From positions 29,871,277 to 29,935,276 of the forward strand of contig NC_063259.1 in the NCBI RefSeq assembly GCF_019578655.1: a DNA stretch of 64,000 bases, in the 5' to 3' direction. Every line of letters begins with the position of its first letter. Within the stretch, counting starts at the first letter, position 1. Below the pieces are notes generated by a model, which saw only the letters and a program-made list of their open reading frames with translations, made no database searches and was not told the origin of the DNA. This document shows positions 11,401 to 23,677 of this stretch, piece by piece. This DNA is from Ricinus communis (taxonomy: Eukaryota > Streptophyta > Magnoliopsida > Malpighiales > Euphorbiaceae). The position numbers and the translations under genes were made by a program.

Positions 11401-14322
11401 TCTTCGTGTGAGTCTCCCGGGGGCAATCTAGCTTCACCTTCAAAGCTCGTGTTAACGTGATTATTGCGAGTTAGTACCTTTACAAGTTTCTTGGAGACAT
11501 GATTAATTGAATTCGTTGTTTGCTGCAATTCTTACAGAGGCCACTTTCGAAGTACTTCCTAGACTTGATGAAATCAAATTTGGCAGTGGTGTCATCGATG
11601 AGCTTTTATTTTTGGACTTGCCAAGGGAATGTAGATTTCCTTCTGGAATAATGATGCTAGAGTATGGAAAAGCAGTGCAAGAGAGCGTATATGAGCAACT
11701 TCGGGTTGTCCGTGAGGGTCAACTTCGTATCATATTCACACATGACTTGAAGGTCAATATCATTTCATGCGCATGCATTAGCACTTGTTAAATATGTTGA
11801 TATAACCTTCTTATATGCATATGGGTTTTAGATTTTGTCTTGGGAATTTTGTGCACGGCGTCATGAAGAACTTCTCCCACGAAGAGTGGTTGCGCCACAG
11901 GTACTGTTTTGATATTTTATTTTCTGTAGCTTTAGTTGAGTTGCCCCAATGATCATGAGAGCTGTATTGCAACTCTCTATCCTGTTCATTGTTAGTGATT
12001 GTACTTGGTATTTTAAAATGAATTATATCTTCTATATCAACCACAAAGTATGAAATATAAATTTTGAAGCTTTTTGTTTTGAATAATCTTAGATTGAATT
12101 CCCTAATGCTACTTTGCAGGTGAATCAGTTAGTTCAGGTGGCACAGAAATGCCAGAGCACAATTGCTGAAAGTGGAGCTGATGGGGTTTCTCAGCAGGAC
12201 TTGCAAACAAACAGCAATATGTGAGTAAATTGAAAAAATCATTTGTATCCTTCTTTCTTTGGTTAGATGTTGATAATGCAATGCTTTTTGGTTGAAGTCC
12301 ATTGGTTCTTTTAAAGGGCTAAATGCACTGAGCGATGATTGAGTGAAAACTGGGATCAAATCACGATGCTGCTTTGCTACAAAATGAAAAAGAAAAAAAT
12401 GATGGGTGCTTTCAGTGATCTTCAAGTAACTTCTATGTGCTTGAATGAGATTTGAGTAACAAACAAGAAGTATTTTAATACTCAGAATTGCATCTATGGT
12501 GTTTGATCTGCCTAGTAATGTATTTTTATGTTAATACAATTAGGATTGAGCATCTAGTGTAATATCTAGATTTACAGGGATATCCAGTACTTGACAGACA
12601 TGATGTAGTTGTGCTGAATGTCGAATATGACCTTATTGATGGTTTATACTAATTCAACGTGAATTGTTTCAAGGGTCTTGACTGCTGGGCGTCAGCTTGC
12701 AAAGACTTTGGAGTTACAGTCTCTAAACGATTTGGGTTTTTCCAAAAGATATGTCAGATGTCTGCAGGTATTATTTGAGCTGTTTTTTAATTGGATTTCA
12801 GAATTGAGATAAGCTTCTGTTGTGATTTTTCCTGTGTTTTCACTTCATTTTTTGACAGATTTCTGAGGTTGTCAACAGCATGAAGGATCTGATTGATTTC
12901 TGCCGGGAGCAAAACGTTGGGCCGATAGGTAATCCCTCCTTTTGTATTTGCTCTTGCTTGTGTTATGTGGATACTTGTATATATTGTCCTATGCATGGGG
13001 TTCAGTTCTGAATCAGTATTGAAATGCAAGGTTCGCATATCAATTATGGGGTTCAATGTAAATATTTTCAGATTCAAGTATACATCTCAATCAAGTCTTA
13101 TTCTTGAAGTGCCTCCAAGCTGTTGTGGGATCTTAAGCGTTGATTTAAACTTTAAATTGTAGCTGAAGATTAGGGCAAAATTTTTATCACTTCATTAGTT
13201 TGGAATCCTACATAATGCTATCACTTGAATTTATTTTATTTTCTATTTCTGCTTTCTGACTGAAGTATTTCATCTTTTACTTTGTGTTTTTTCTTTTCTT
13301 GGGGGGAGGGGAACCACTATTTTGCTTTTCACTTCTGTCTTCTCAAATTTTGTAGCCAATCCATTTTCTAAAAAATGACAATCTTGCTTTGTTACCTTAC
13401 CAAACCGTTACTTGCAGAGGGCTTGAAAAGTTATCCTCGGCATACCTCTGTAGCCAAGCTCCAGATGCAAAAGATGCAGGAAATGGAGCAGCTAGCAAAT
13501 GTTCAAGGCTTGCCAACTGACAGGAACACCCTTAATAAGCTGATGGCATTACATCCTGGCATAAACAACCATATGAGCAACAACCACCATATGGCTAATC
13601 GAGGGGCTTTAAGTGGCTCAGCACAGGCTGCTTTAGCACTGACTAACTACCAGAATCTACTCATGAGGCAAAACTCAATGACTTCAAATTCGAGCTCGCT
13701 TCAACAAGAGGCTGCTTCATCTTTTAATAATTCTAATCAGAACCCATCTTCGAATTTCCAAGGACCTGGTGCATTTGTAGCAGGATCCTTGCAGAACTTA
13801 CCTGTAAGTGGTTTTTCAAGTCCTCAAATTCCTCCACAACAGCCGCAGCAGCAACGAAGCTTAAGTAGTAATGGCTTGCTGCAACAGAACCATCCACAGT
13901 CCTCTCCTAGCAACCAAGCGTCACAACAGCAGATGATCCAACAACTGCTTCAGGAGATGTCTAATAATAGTGGGGGAGGAGTGCAGCAGCATTCTCTTTC
14001 TGGACAAAATCAAAATGGGAATATGGCAAGAAATGGAGTAGGTTTTCGAAGTAACTCTTCAGATGCACCTACTCCTGCTCCTACTGTGTCAGGAAGTGTT
14101 GCAGGACCTGCACCAAGCAGGAGCAACAGTTTTAAAGCTGCTTCAAACAGTGATTCTTCTGCAGCTGGTGGTAATAGTAATTTTAACCAGAAAGTGCAGG
14201 AGTTGCCTCATAATCTTCATTTGCAGGATGACATTGTTCCAGATATTGCTCACGAGTTCACTGAAAATGGATTTTTTAACAGTGACCTTGATGATAATAT
14301 GGGTTATGGTTGGAAGGCATGA
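8482..14322 (+). CDS. SLK2: SEUSS-like transcriptional corepressor (SLK2-like)
   Basis: A nuclear adaptor of the SEUSS/SEUSS-LIKE family, whose members partner LEUNIG-type corepressors in flower, embryo and meristem development. Coding exons by GT-AG sites and frame: 8482-9396, 9535-9666, 10036-10084, 11538-11752, 11832-11900, 12120-12220, 12674-12767, 12859-12928 and 13418-14322. These join in phase to 849 aa, close to the family length. The ATG at 8482 sits in a GCCATGG context and gives the family N-terminus MAPSR; the GTG three codons upstream is not needed. Residues about 135-290 are glutamine-rich, with a basic KKPRLD stretch near 193 that may be a nuclear signal. Residues about 306-550 form the LIM-binding (Ldb1/Chip-like) domain: YWRKFVAEYYSPRAKKRWC, WQCDICGSKSGRGF, SWEFCARRHEELLPR. 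The C-terminus is rich in Q, N and S. The gene looks intact. Assignment to SLK2 rather than SLK1/3 is by resemblance. Confidence 0.93.
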
Positions 14323-15491
14323 CTAACATGGCATGGCCCATTTTTCACTATCATTGGGTGAAATTGGGCATTATATATTTGTACAGAATATCAAATAGCT
14401 GCTTTACCCCACCCTTGCTTTTCTAATTGTCGAATTTGTGGTGACATCAGGCACTTGTATTTCTGTAGGTATTTTTAGCTTCTCTCTGTTTTTGTTGCTT
14501 TTCACATCCTCCCTTTTCTTTCTTCTTTGAGGGCTTTCTGTGAAGTCTTGCAAGTGTAATCTATCGGACGAAAACTGGAACAACTAATATCATATTTTAA
14601 TGAGTTCTGCAATATGGAATTTTTTGTCACTTTGCTCGTGCGTTTTCATGCTTCAATGGCGTGGAGTTGTACTTTCGATTGCTATTGAGGAAATTTACGA
14701 CCAACTTAATCTCTCTGTAAAATGTATGCATTATGCTATTCGTTTATCCCTGTCTGAGATCAATGCAGTTTGCTTCCCCTTTCTCCGAGGTCGTCAATCT
14801 AAGACTGACATTGTTTTACATTAGGAAACTCGCACTTAATTTCCTTCTTATTTTAAGTTTACTTCTGGAATCTTATGTCCACATCTTCTACAAATTTCCA
14901 GCTAATATAAACTTGATATCCTGTTTGAAGACCAATCTGGTGATGTGCCCAACGGTTCTTGGAAAGATAGTTCAATGAAGCTCCACCAGTAATGCTCGTA
15001 TAGATGAACTATAAATATCAGTCTACAGAGATAATAAGAATTAAGATGTGTACGATCTTAACGAAATTCTAAGAACAATTCCCCAATTGTCTGTAATAAG
15101 AACTAATTATTCTATGGGAAAGGATTGGCTGAGATAAGATTAATCACCATAATGAAATGAAGAGGACTAAAAAAGATTTAAAATACCTTGCATCAGCTTG
15201 AGCAATCAAAGCCCTGTATCGAGTTGTAATATGCTATCCATTCTGGCTGGCTTTAGAAAGGTCTCATCTTATTTTGAGAATCTGCTATATCGGTAACTTT
15301 CTAAAGCTGGGGGAAACTATAGAAAATAGTTACAAGAGTAACCAGATATAATATCTGTATCCACTGTTAGTTACCAAATGATCAAACTAGTGAAAAAACA
15401 GAATCATTCTTTACTACATCGGTGACAGTGGGTTCTAAAAACCAGCAGCACAAAATGAAACTTGATCATTCATCTTACTTCAGTAGAATGG
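14323..15491. other. SLK2 3' UTR and intergenic sequence
   Basis: The first 250-300 bases after the SLK2 stop are T-rich and probably 3' UTR. The rest, up to the minus-strand remnant ending at 15492, shows only short unsupported ORFs. No transposon end or RNA gene was seen. Confidence 0.5.
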
Positions 15492-16829
15492 TTAAAGGAG
15501 GAAGATGACCGTGATTAAAAGGCTATGCCATGAGCTCTTCATCTGAGTCATGCACCAAATCCTAATCATTTGACAAAGTGGTTCAGTCCTAGCCGTGCGT
15601 TCAGAATCGTATCCCATCTCCTTATGCCCTTCTCCATCAATCTTGCAGTAAATGAGTGCATGCGAGATATTCCAGCCATCTCTGCTGGACAATATGCTGC
15701 ATTCTCTTTGAGGGCAATAATCTAAGGCACATTTTCCTGTTGGATCAAGTATTTCTACATCAAATGGACGTGAAAGGGGTCGTTCCACAGCCTGAACATG
15801 GGAGATGCTGCACCATGAAAAGAATCCAACGGCATTGTAATAAGAAGCAGATATTGGAAAAACAAGAGAGAGAGAGGAATGGAAGAGAGGAAAATTAGTT
15901 AATGTTTCCGTTGTCCATGTCATAGATAAACTGCTAGTTAGAAATTCTGAACCTCCGTTGAAACCAAACAAAAAGACCCTCTCCCCCTTCCGTTTTCCCC
16001 ATAACTTTATATTGTATGCAAAGTGAGAAAGTTGTACATTTTATTTGATAAATCCAAAACTGTAGATACAAGTAATCTTCTCCATGTAGACATTGAATAA
16101 ACAACATAAAATCTGAAGTGAAACAGCTATTAGAAAATGATTATATCATCTGAAGTGGAATACATTTTGATGGTATAGCAGCAAGCAAGAATTTTCAAAC
16201 TTAAGAGGCCTAACATCATATGTACACATATGGACATGCCCTCAAATAAAGATATAGGAAATCTACTCATGAATGTTTGAGAAAAACTGATGGCCAAATG
16301 TAATTAGAGTGAGAGATAGAGACCATATATAGTAGAGTCCATCCTTGTCTCTGCACTCTACCCAGTAGCTCAACTAGCAGAATCCCTCCGATACTGGCAA
16401 CCTGAACTTTTGCAAGCAGTTTTCCTGCAAGTTGTTCAAATTTATGAAGTCACTCGAGACCTGAAATTGCAAGCAGTTTTCCTGCAAGTTGTTCAAATTT
16501 ATGAAGTCACTCAATACCTGCAAAGACCAGTTTTTTTTTTTTTTTTTCACAATTCTGATCTGATAAGCACCTATCATTTTTAATATTTTGCAAAATCAAT
16601 TGCTAGCTAGTAGTTACTAACTGAAATCGTATATAAGTTACTATTGGACAGAGTGACTGACCTGAGTCATAGGATATTCTAGTGGAGTACAAGTCCGAAT
16701 ATTGTAGCCATCCAATGAACCCTGGCTGGAATCAGCATTGACAGTGGCATCATTCTTCAATTGCAGTGGACACCTGGGATGACCCAGCTTAAATCGCACA
16801 GCTTTAGATGAGTATATGGGGAAGCCATA
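15492..16829 (-). pseudogene. Unrecognised spliced gene fragment
   Basis: Function unknown. Three minus-strand exons with good GT-AG sites, each a whole number of codons, can be read: 16829-16662 (56 codons, starting YGFPIYSSKAVRF), 16517-16461 (19 codons, VLSDFINLNNLQENCLQFQ) and 15791-15492 (ending in TAA). The last has the most protein-like sequence: RPFDVEILDPTGKCALDYC, then PQRECSILSSRDGWN and SERTARTEP. No start codon or upstream exon is visible, and copia element B begins only 224 bases further upstream. It is therefore either the 3' end of a gene whose 5' part was displaced by the insertion, or a decayed fragment. The middle exon is tandemly duplicated, and the second copy is not needed to keep the frame. 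I do not recognise the family. Confidence 0.45.
16402..16517 (-). repeat. Tandem duplication of a 57-59 bp exon-sized unit
   Basis: Two adjacent near-identical copies, 16402-16460 and 16461-16517, share TGCAAGCAGTTTTCCTGCAA and the following 25 bases. They differ mainly at their ends. The copy at 16461-16517 is bordered by a consensus acceptor and donor on the minus strand; the other has a possible donor at its end. It is a local exon-sized duplication. Confidence 0.85.
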
Positions 16830-17053
16830 CTGAAACTATGCTGATATGCAAACGCGATGCGTTATTCTTAGTAAAAATTATTATTATTCAGTATTTGAAG
16901 AACGCAGCATAGAAAAGCAAAAGAAATCAGAATTCGTCGTGGAATGGCTGAGTATGGATTTCAGTAACACCATTAAAAGAAAAATCTGATACTTGAAACT
17001 GTAGACAGAAAGAGAAAGACAAAGGGAGACAGGACTATTTCTCTATGGATAAT

Positions 17054-17352
17054 TGTTAGATTTCTGAAATCAATGAAGAGTTTTTTCTTATTAAAATTCT
17101 GAGATTACAATTTCTGATTTGAGTATATATATACATAAGATGCAACGGTAGCCTAATCTATACAATGGTTGCCTTGTAAACTATGTCCAATGTCCCTTTC
17201 TGCTTAGGGAAGGTTGAAGTGACATCTCCTTGTCACAGAGATGGTTGCTCCCTTTTCTTATAGCCTATGATGAGTAGCTCTATACAAGCTTTTCTGCCTG
17301 TGCAGTGTCTGAGGCTCCTTTTCTTTGATCCTTCTGTTTACTGTCTTCAACA
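17054..17352 (-). repeat. 3' LTR of copia element B
   Basis: It begins TGTTAGATTTCTG and ends CTTCAACA. It matches the other LTR along its whole length and lies next to the polypurine tract at about 17353-17369. Confidence 0.93.
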
Positions 17353-17359
17353 CTCCCCC

Positions 17360-20300
17360 TCAAGTTGGGTTTGTAGAGGTTGATGGAACCCATCTTGCTG
17401 AGAATGATTTGGTGACTATTTTATTGAGAGCTTTCGTAAATATGTCGGCCAGCTGATCATGGCTTCTGACGAATGGTGTTTCAATTTTTCTTGATTGTAC
17501 TTTTTCTCCGATGAAGTGACAATCCACTTCAATGTGTTCGGTACGTTCATGAAACACTGGATTGGATGCAACATGACATGCTGCCTGATTGTCGCAATAC
17601 ATTTTCATAGATCCATTGTATTCAATTTTTAAGTCCTGTAGGACTTGCTTGATCCAGGTAAGTTCAGTGGCTGTAGAGGCCATGGCCTGATACTCAGCTT
17701 CTGCACTTGACCTTGCCACGACACTTTGTTTCTTATTTTTTCAAGTCACAAAGTTTCCTCCCTACGAAGGTGCAAAAACCTATAGTTGATTTTCTATCAC
17801 AGCTCCCTGCCCAATCTGCATCAGAGAAACCAACTATGGTGTTAGTATTATTTTTCTTCATCCAGATTCCTTGTCCTAGGGTGCCCTTGAGATACCTAAG
17901 TATCCTGTCAATGGCTTTTGAGTGGCTGGTGCGAGGTGTGTGCATGAATTAGCTTACCATACTTACTGCATATATGTAATATCAGGCTTTGTAACGGTTA
18001 AGTAGATTAACTTTCCTACCAGACGCTGATATTGGCCTATTCCGAGACAGGCTCACCATCTTCCAAATTAAGTTTGACTTTGGTTTCCATAGGAGTATTG
18101 GCTGGCTTGACTCCCAGTTTTCCAGTCTCTTTTAGTAGATCGAGGACATACTTCCTTTGAGATAAGAACAACCCTTTATCTGATTTGGCCATTTCTATTC
18201 CAAGAAAATATGACAGTTGACCTAAGTCTTTGATGTCAAATTCCCTTTTTAGACTTTGTTTGACCTTTTCAATTTCTTGGTCGTCATTACTTGTTATTAT
18301 AATGTCATCAACATATACAAGGACATCAATAGTATGTTTGTGTGTATGTTTGACAAACATAGAGGAATCAGAGGTGCTTTTACTGAAATTAATATTTAAA
18401 AAAAAGAGGCTTAGTTTGGCATACTGTAGATTGCCTTTTTTGTTTACATACCAACGAAGAGTCTGATGTAGATTTATGTCTTGGGGGAATGGTCATGTAA
18501 ACTTCTTCTTCTAAGTTACCTTGAAGGAAAGCATTCTTTACGTCCATTTGAAAGAGGTTCCATCCTAGGTTAATAGCAACATATAATAGAATCCGAACAG
18601 TAATCATTTTTGCAACTGGGGCAAAGGTTTTTTGGTAATCAACTCTATAGGTTTGGGTGAATCCCTTGGCTACTAACCTAGCTTTGAATCTTTTAACTGT
18701 CCCATTACACTTGTATTTTATCTTGTATACCCATTTTCACCCTACGTTTTTTTTTTTTTTTTTGTGGTAGAGGCATAATGTCTCATATGTTGTTTTTTTT
18801 TCTAGGGATTGGAGTTCTTCTTTCATGGCCTCACATCACTTTGGGTTGGTGTTGGCTTCATAGAAGGATGTGGGTTCGGTGTGAGCCGTAATTTTACTTA
18901 GGTACGTCTGGTATGTACTTGAAATGTTATCATATGTGATGAAGTGTTGAATTGGGTACAATACCTTGTGAGACACATAGTCTCGAAGTTTTACAGGGGA
19001 CATGTCTGTCAAGTGGATTGTCTCAAGGCAATTTCTTCTTGAGTAGATTCAGATCCGACTTCAGATCCGTCTTCTAAGTCGTTGCTTTCACTTCCTCCCC
19101 CTGAAGGAATTGTGCATGTGGGAATAGTTGGCTCCCCCTCGGAGTGAGCATCCTGGTCCTGGTGACTGTTGTCAGAAAAAACAAAATTATGCGAAAATAG
19201 TGGAGTGTGTGGCCCATGAGTGTGTGATTGAGGCGTCTGACAGGGACGAGGATAATAAGAGTTATTTTCGATAAACGAGACATCCCGTGAAACATATGTT
19301 TTGTGAGTGGTGGGATCATAGCATTTATACCCCTTTTTTGTGAAGAGTATCCTAAGAATATGGTTTTAACTGAACTTTTGTCAAACTTGTGATGACGTTT
19401 GATATGAACGTAACAAAGGCATCCAAAAACTCTAATGTGCCCTAATTCTATTTTTCGTCCTTTCAGAATTTCTAATGGACTTAGATTCTGTAAGGTGACA
19501 CTTGACAATCGGTTGATTAGATATGTGGCAGTAAGAATGGCATCGGACCAATAGATATTAGGGACATGATTTTGGAAAAGCAAAGTCCTAGTGACTTCAA
19601 GAAGATGACGATTTTTTCTTTCAAAAACCCCGTTTTGTTCGGGGGTGTTAATGCACGTAGTTTGCTGCAGAATACCCTTTTGTTTAAAAAAGCCAGTGAA
19701 ATGTTTGTTGATATACTCAGTACCATTATCTGACTGGAAATTTTTAATGTTTACATCATATTGATTTTGAACAAAATGGAAAAATTCTTGAAAGTGAAAA
19801 CCTTATTTTTTCCCTTAAGCAAGAAAACTCAAGTAGTGCGGGAATAGCCATTAATGAATGTAATGAAATATCTGTAATGATTATAAGATTCAACAGGGGC
19901 ATGGCTCCTAACATCAGAGTGGATTAATTCAAAAGGTTTGGTAGAAACAGTGGAAGATAAAGGAAAATGCAATTGAGTATGTTTTGAAAATTTGCACACA
20001 TCACAACAACTAGAATTTAATTTATAACAAAATAGTTTATTTAAGATAGAATCAGATGGATGCCCAAACCGCCAATGCATCAACATGCCTTGATTGATAG
20101 TGGGAGAGGCCGTGAGGCATTGGCTGGTTGGGTCGTTAAGGTAATACAGTCATTTTTCTAGTCGCCCTTCACCAATCGTCTTCCCTGTTACTCGATTCTG
20201 AAATTGCACTGTGAATGGTAAGAAAATAACATTGTAATTTAAATCACGAGTTAACTTACCAACAGACAGTAAATTGGATTTAAAATCAAGTAGTAGTAAC

Positions 20301-21626
20301 ACATTATATAATTGTTTATTAAGTAGTGTGGCAGTGCCTTGGCCGTAAATAGTGGCCCTATTTCCATTAGCGACCATCGCATGTTAGGAATCAGCAATAG
20401 GTGCAAGATTCTGCAAATTCATTAGATTCCAAGACATGTGATTGGTGGCTCCGGAATCAATAATCCAGTTATTTTTCTTTTGACAAATGTTAGCAATTTT
20501 CAAAGAAGAAGGTAATACCGAACCTGACCTGTCGGACTGTTAATGAACCAATGCTTGAATTTGGAACAGCAATTGAGTGAGGTGCATGGTGGAAACTGCC
20601 GGGTCGGATTGTCAGGTCTGGTCAGTCGGGTCGAATCTGAGTCGGCTGGGTCGGGTTGGGTCAATTGAGCTGGAGCTGGGTCGGCATATGATTTTCGAAC
20701 TGCCCATAAATTGCCTATCTTTCACCCTTATCATTAGGGTTTTCTTTTTCTTCTCTCCCAGCTGCTCTGCCAAACCTAAATCCCATGTCTCTTCGCTTCA
20801 CTCCTCCTCTCTCCCACCCGCGATTAGGCCTTAGCTGGGGGTGGAGATGCCAGCAAGCGTCACGATGGTAACCCTATTTTTTACGGTGGTCACATCATTC
20901 GATGCTACTTGGTTCTCACTTGGCCGGGCTGAATCGTGAGTAGGGAGACGTCGAGTAGAGCAAGCGCAGTTTTCGACAGCATTGAGTGGGAGAGAGACAT
21001 TCATTAGGCTTTTGCGAGTCTCTTCTCGCTGGATGTTCGCTATCACAGCACTAATTTTGGGAGCTCGGTCGACAGGAGGATTTGTGACCTTAAGCTCTCA
21101 TAGCTTGAGTCCAATCCTCCCAGGTAAGTGTGTACTAGATCCTGTTCTGCTCTCTTTTGAATTTTTTGTGGGTCAATTATCGGGGGAAGGTAATTTTGGA
21201 GTTCTTCCCATCGGGTTAAGACTTCTGTGGCATATTCTGAGCCATTTTTTGTCCCTTGTGTGATTTGTGTAAGTTCTTGCTTGAGATTGAATATGTGTAC
21301 AAAGTTTTGTCGATGCCCGTATAGCCCCTTTATTTTTGTCCAAATTGTTTGTGATGATTCTAACATGCATAGCCTGGATATTTGTGGCTCCATTGTGTTA
21401 GTTAGCATCGACATGACCATGTGGTCTGTTGTTTGCCATTCTTCTATCTTTTCTGCTTCTTCTTCTGTCGGGGCCTCTAGCCTTTCTGGTTTGGGTCTGG
21501 GTTTGGTCCCTGTGATGAATCCTGGTTTCCTCTTGCCACTGAGGCTGATGTAAACAGAGACCACTCGAAGTAATTTTGATTACCTTTCAAAATTACACTG
21601 GTTAATTTGTTGTCATTTTGAGACAT
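17360..21626 (-). pseudogene. Gag-Pol polyprotein of copia element B (shattered)
   Basis: Gag appears to start at 21626 and shifts frame near 21564, where the main gag block continues to about 20831. A GT-rich linker (20540-20830) precedes the protease region, with a DSGA-type site near 20460 and a GNRATIYGQGTA block near 20340. Integrase pieces follow at 20086-19829 (zinc domain HWRFGHPS), 19726-19517 and 19583-19074. RT pieces lie at 18607-18389 and 18360-18037, the latter with VYVDDIIIT. RNase H lies at 17945-17733 and 17719-17360, ending ADIFTKALNK. Many frameshifts and stops separate the pieces, so no functional polyprotein is possible. Confidence 0.9.
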
Positions 21627-21722
21627 AATGGATTTCCGAAAGGAATTCTGAAAAGATTTGTGGGGTTGGCTTTTGTTTGCTTTGATTGATACTTCACAGG
21701 TTTGAAACCTGCTATGATACCA

Positions 21723-22044
21723 TGTTAGATTTCTGTAATCAATGAAGAGGTTTTTCTTATTAGAATTATGAGATTACAATTTGTGATTTGAATATATATA
21801 TACATAAGATGCAACGGTAACCTAATCTATACAATGGTTGCCTTGTAAACTATTATGTCCAACGTCCCTTTCTGCTTAGGGAAGGTTGATTCTGCTTAGG
21901 AAAAGTTTAAGTGACCTCTCCCTGTCACAGGGATGGTTGCTCCCTTTTCTTGTAGCCTGTGATGAGTAGCCCTACACATGCTTTTCTGCCTGTGCAGTGT
22001 CTGAGGCTCCTTTTCTTTAATCCTTTTGTTTACTGTCTTCAACA
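21723..22044 (-). repeat. 5' LTR of copia element B
   Basis: It matches the 17054-17352 LTR but carries a 20-bp insertion duplicating a TCTGCTTAGG segment near 21890. It is bordered by the tRNA-Met-like primer binding site at about 21711-21722. Confidence 0.93.
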
Positions 22045-23677
22045 ATAATAGATAATCAAATTAATTCTTTTTATATGATTAATGTTAATCTCAAAATCTT
22101 TCAAATATACTTTAGGAGTATCGTTAATCCTGATAATGCTTTTCTTCTATTAGTGTAGACGGATAAAAATTGACTTTTAAATTTTAATTTTTTTTAAAAG
22201 ATATACTAATAACATAATAATTCAATCTCTGTGCATTTATTAATAGAGAAATAAGTGGTCTTTTAATTAATTTTTTCTTATAGCGTCAAATTGTTTTTTA
22301 ATGTCAACATATGCTATTTACTATGTGAATTTTTATGTGACAAACATACCAGTCGTTTGTCAAGTAAAGTAACCTAATAGTATATATAAATATATTCTAT
22401 TTAAAAAATAAAATCATCATTCTCAAAAATAAAATAAAAACCATAAAAATGTCGTGGCCCAAAACGAAATAAATTATTATTTTCTTTTCATTATTAAGAG
22501 AGGATAATGCAATATGTTGATGCAAGAGTTCCACTCACAGACCGTAAAGTCAAATTGAGCAAGTAATTATCTCTCTATTGTCTACTTTACAAAATTATCA
22601 CTTTTTTGTATTTGTTCTTCATAGTTTGGTAAAAATATCATTGTTATTTTTACCCACAAATAAGCATTGATTAGATTGCTATAGTTCAGATATTTATTTA
22701 TGAAAAATTTTAAATTTCATAAAATGGAATAATTTTATAAAGTAAAGAAATAGTAATTTCATATATATACGAAAAGAATTGCTATAAATAAATAAAAAAA
22801 GAAGAAGAAGATGAAATAATTAGTAGTAGAAGAATAGAGAGCAGAAGTGGCGGGTCCAGGCCATCTGCAGATAAGAATGCCAACCTCGGATTAGCGTTGG
22901 ATGCGTAGATGAGACTAAACGGATACACTGTCGCTCTCGCAACTCAAGCTGTGGCCCTATCACAGCCCTCCTACACTTGGTCTCTCTTCTGTACTTGTAC
23001 TTCTTTCTTCACAATCACATGCCGCACACAGACAGCACAAGCACAAGAAAGAAAGCAACTAGAAAACTTCTAAACAAATATATGTATCAGCTGTCTTTTC
23101 TGATTTTCAACAAACAGTTACTCCTGACAATCAAAATTAACAACCGCTCCTGCTTTTTATATCTCAGCAAGGAAAAAGAGAATAACCAATGAGGCTTATT
23201 CCATTACGTTTAACCTTTTATTCTCGACCTGGTAAATTCCTATCATATAGGTTCCATTTGTGGCTTAAGAGATCCCAAGAAACAAAATGGAATGAGATTT
23301 ACATAATCCTCAAATGTATTTAGAAGTCTAATTCATTTATTTATCTTTTTTCCTAGAATATAGATGAATCCGGATATAGGATTAGGAAGTTTTGTTGTGC
23401 GATTCAGTTCATAGAGACAATAAACATCTTATTTACAATGTAGATGGAGCCTCAACAGAACAAGAAAATCACAATCACAAGCAGCCCCAGGTCCAGCTGC
23501 ACCTGAAAACATACAATAAAAATTTCCATGTGCATGCTTTTGCTTCAAAGGCAAAATATTTTTATGCACGAAAAAATAAATATTAAATAACCCTTTTCCC
23601 TAAATATATATTTCTCTCCTCTACGTACCTCTCCTATATCTATATAACATACCTACAGAGATAAAATCCTGAAGCTT
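22045..23677. other. AT-rich spacer with a GC-richer island
   Basis: It is mostly AT-rich with no recognised gene. At about 22840-22980 there is a less AT-rich island (CCATCTGCAG, TGTCGCTCTCGCAACTC, CCTATCACAGCCCTCC) that could be a remnant promoter or exon; neither strand gives a convincing product. The end adjoining 23677 is probably 3' UTR of the F-box gene. Confidence 0.45.

Larger units (their letters stand above)
17054..22044 (-). mobile_element. Ty1/copia LTR retrotransposon B, full-length but inactive
   Basis: The element has two LTRs (17054-17352 and 21723-22044) and 5-bp target duplications ATAAT at 17049-17053 and 22045-22049. On the minus strand the primer binding site TGGTATCATAGC follows the upstream LTR, and a polypurine tract (ACTTGAGGGGGAG) precedes the downstream LTR. 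By eye the LTRs differ by about 18 substitutions plus a 3-bp and a 20-bp length difference in about 300 bases, so this is not a recent insertion. Copia gene order is kept, but the ORFs are shattered. It is related to element C by its integrase and RNase H sequences. Confidence 0.95.
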
